From Desulfobacteraceae bacterium (GTDB lineage Bacteria; Desulfobacterota; DSM-4660; Desulfatiglandales; B25-G16), in assembly GCA_030669265.1 (NCBI GenBank), contig DAOVDY010000039.1, positions 1 to 6,748 of the forward strand: a stretch of DNA of 6,748 nt. The letters run 5' to 3'. Below, one piece after another: positions 6,568 through 6,748 of the stretch. A model generated the notes under the pieces. It made no database searches. It saw only the letters and a program-made list of their open reading frames with translations, and had not been told where the DNA came from. Position numbers and translations under genes: made by a program. The first letter of the stretch is position 1; each line of letters starts with the position of its first letter.

Positions 6568-6748
6568 TTATGGAGAAAGCAAAACTTGGCTGCCAAATCG
6601 CTCAGATAGCGCTGAAGAGAGTGCTTCTACAGTTTCCTGGTCAGAGAGTTCTACCATGAGTTCACCCACTTCTCCTACCACTAATCGACCATGTGCTTCT
6701 ACTACTGCTACCACGTCTGATGGCTCCACTGTCCACCAACCACGAGTG
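6568..6748 (-). CDS. 3' end of an unrecognised gene, cut by the window edge
   Basis: An open frame runs in from the right edge and ends at TAA (6570-6568), giving the last 59 residues of a protein. The sequence begins TRGWWTVEPSDVVAVVEAHG, continues RLVVGEVGELMVELSDQ and ends GSQVLLSP. The alternation of Val/Leu-rich strands with an acidic helix (ETVEALSSALSERF) looks like a real alpha/beta domain end. Base composition is clearly richer in GC than the non-coding gap beside it, as expected for coding DNA. I do not recognise the family and propose no function. The start and most of the gene lie outside the window. Confidence 0.6.
   Translation of the reverse strand, partial: TRGWWTVEPSDVVAVVEAHGRLVVGEVGELMVELSDQETVEALSSALSERFGSQVLLSP

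Noticed and set aside
6621..6702. Ten-base direct repeat GTGCTTCTAC at 6621-6630 and 6693-6702, 72 bp apart
   Set aside because: Both copies encode Val-Glu-Ala in the same frame of the partial gene at the right edge. The short repeat is explained by similar residues and codon choice.
1..6748. Possible defence system, mobile element, CRISPR array or biosynthetic cluster
   Set aside because: No transposase, integrase, nuclease, repeat array or cluster-type enzymes are visible. The proteins that can be recognised belong to housekeeping or conserved families.

Overview
This window is an AT-rich (roughly 40% GC by eye) stretch of a bacterial chromosome with ordinary housekeeping genes. The best guess for the host is a Desulfobacterota/Deltaproteobacteria-like anaerobe. 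That rests on an IHF-type DNA-binding protein with a proteobacterial signature, a class 1B dihydroorotate dehydrogenase (PyrD plus the iron-sulfur flavoprotein PyrK), a stand-alone acyl-CoA carboxyltransferase and a secreted DUF2914 protein. This is an inference from gene content, not a proven assignment.

Layout. Positions 1-182 hold a short leader. Positions 183-1748 (+) encode an acyl-CoA carboxylase carboxyltransferase subunit. It converges on a long minus-strand block, with a hairpin between them near 1785-1821. Read in the direction of transcription, the minus strand runs: the 3' end of an unrecognised gene (6748-6568), an AT-rich gap with a perfect 14-bp palindrome, a small secreted DUF2914 protein (6336-5920), a good sigma70-type promoter (5896-5868), an IHF/HU-family protein (5806-5528), a structured RNA gene (5506-5230), then pyrK (5084-4275), pyrD (4274-3312) and an M18 aminopeptidase (3343-1937). 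The last three form a tight operon: pyrK and pyrD abut as TAA-ATG, and pyrD overlaps the aminopeptidase start by 32 nt.

The most notable feature is the stretch between the IHF-like gene and pyrK. It is not protein coding but a signal recognition particle RNA of the large, Alu-domain-containing (Bacillus-like) type, about 277 nt long. A perfect 12-bp pairing of its two ends delimits it. It carries the conserved SRP54(Ffh)-binding helix 8 and two 5' loops with complementary AGCGG/CCGCU sequences, as in the Alu-domain kissing interaction. This long form is best known from Firmicutes and Thermotogae, so finding it beside an IHF gene of proteobacterial type deserves a second look.

Functionally, PyrK and PyrD together carry out the NAD-linked oxidation of dihydroorotate in pyrimidine synthesis. 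The SRP RNA works with Ffh in membrane protein targeting. The IHF-like protein bends DNA. The carboxyltransferase acts in acyl-CoA metabolism with partners not encoded here. I see no mobile element, CRISPR array, tRNA or rRNA in the window.
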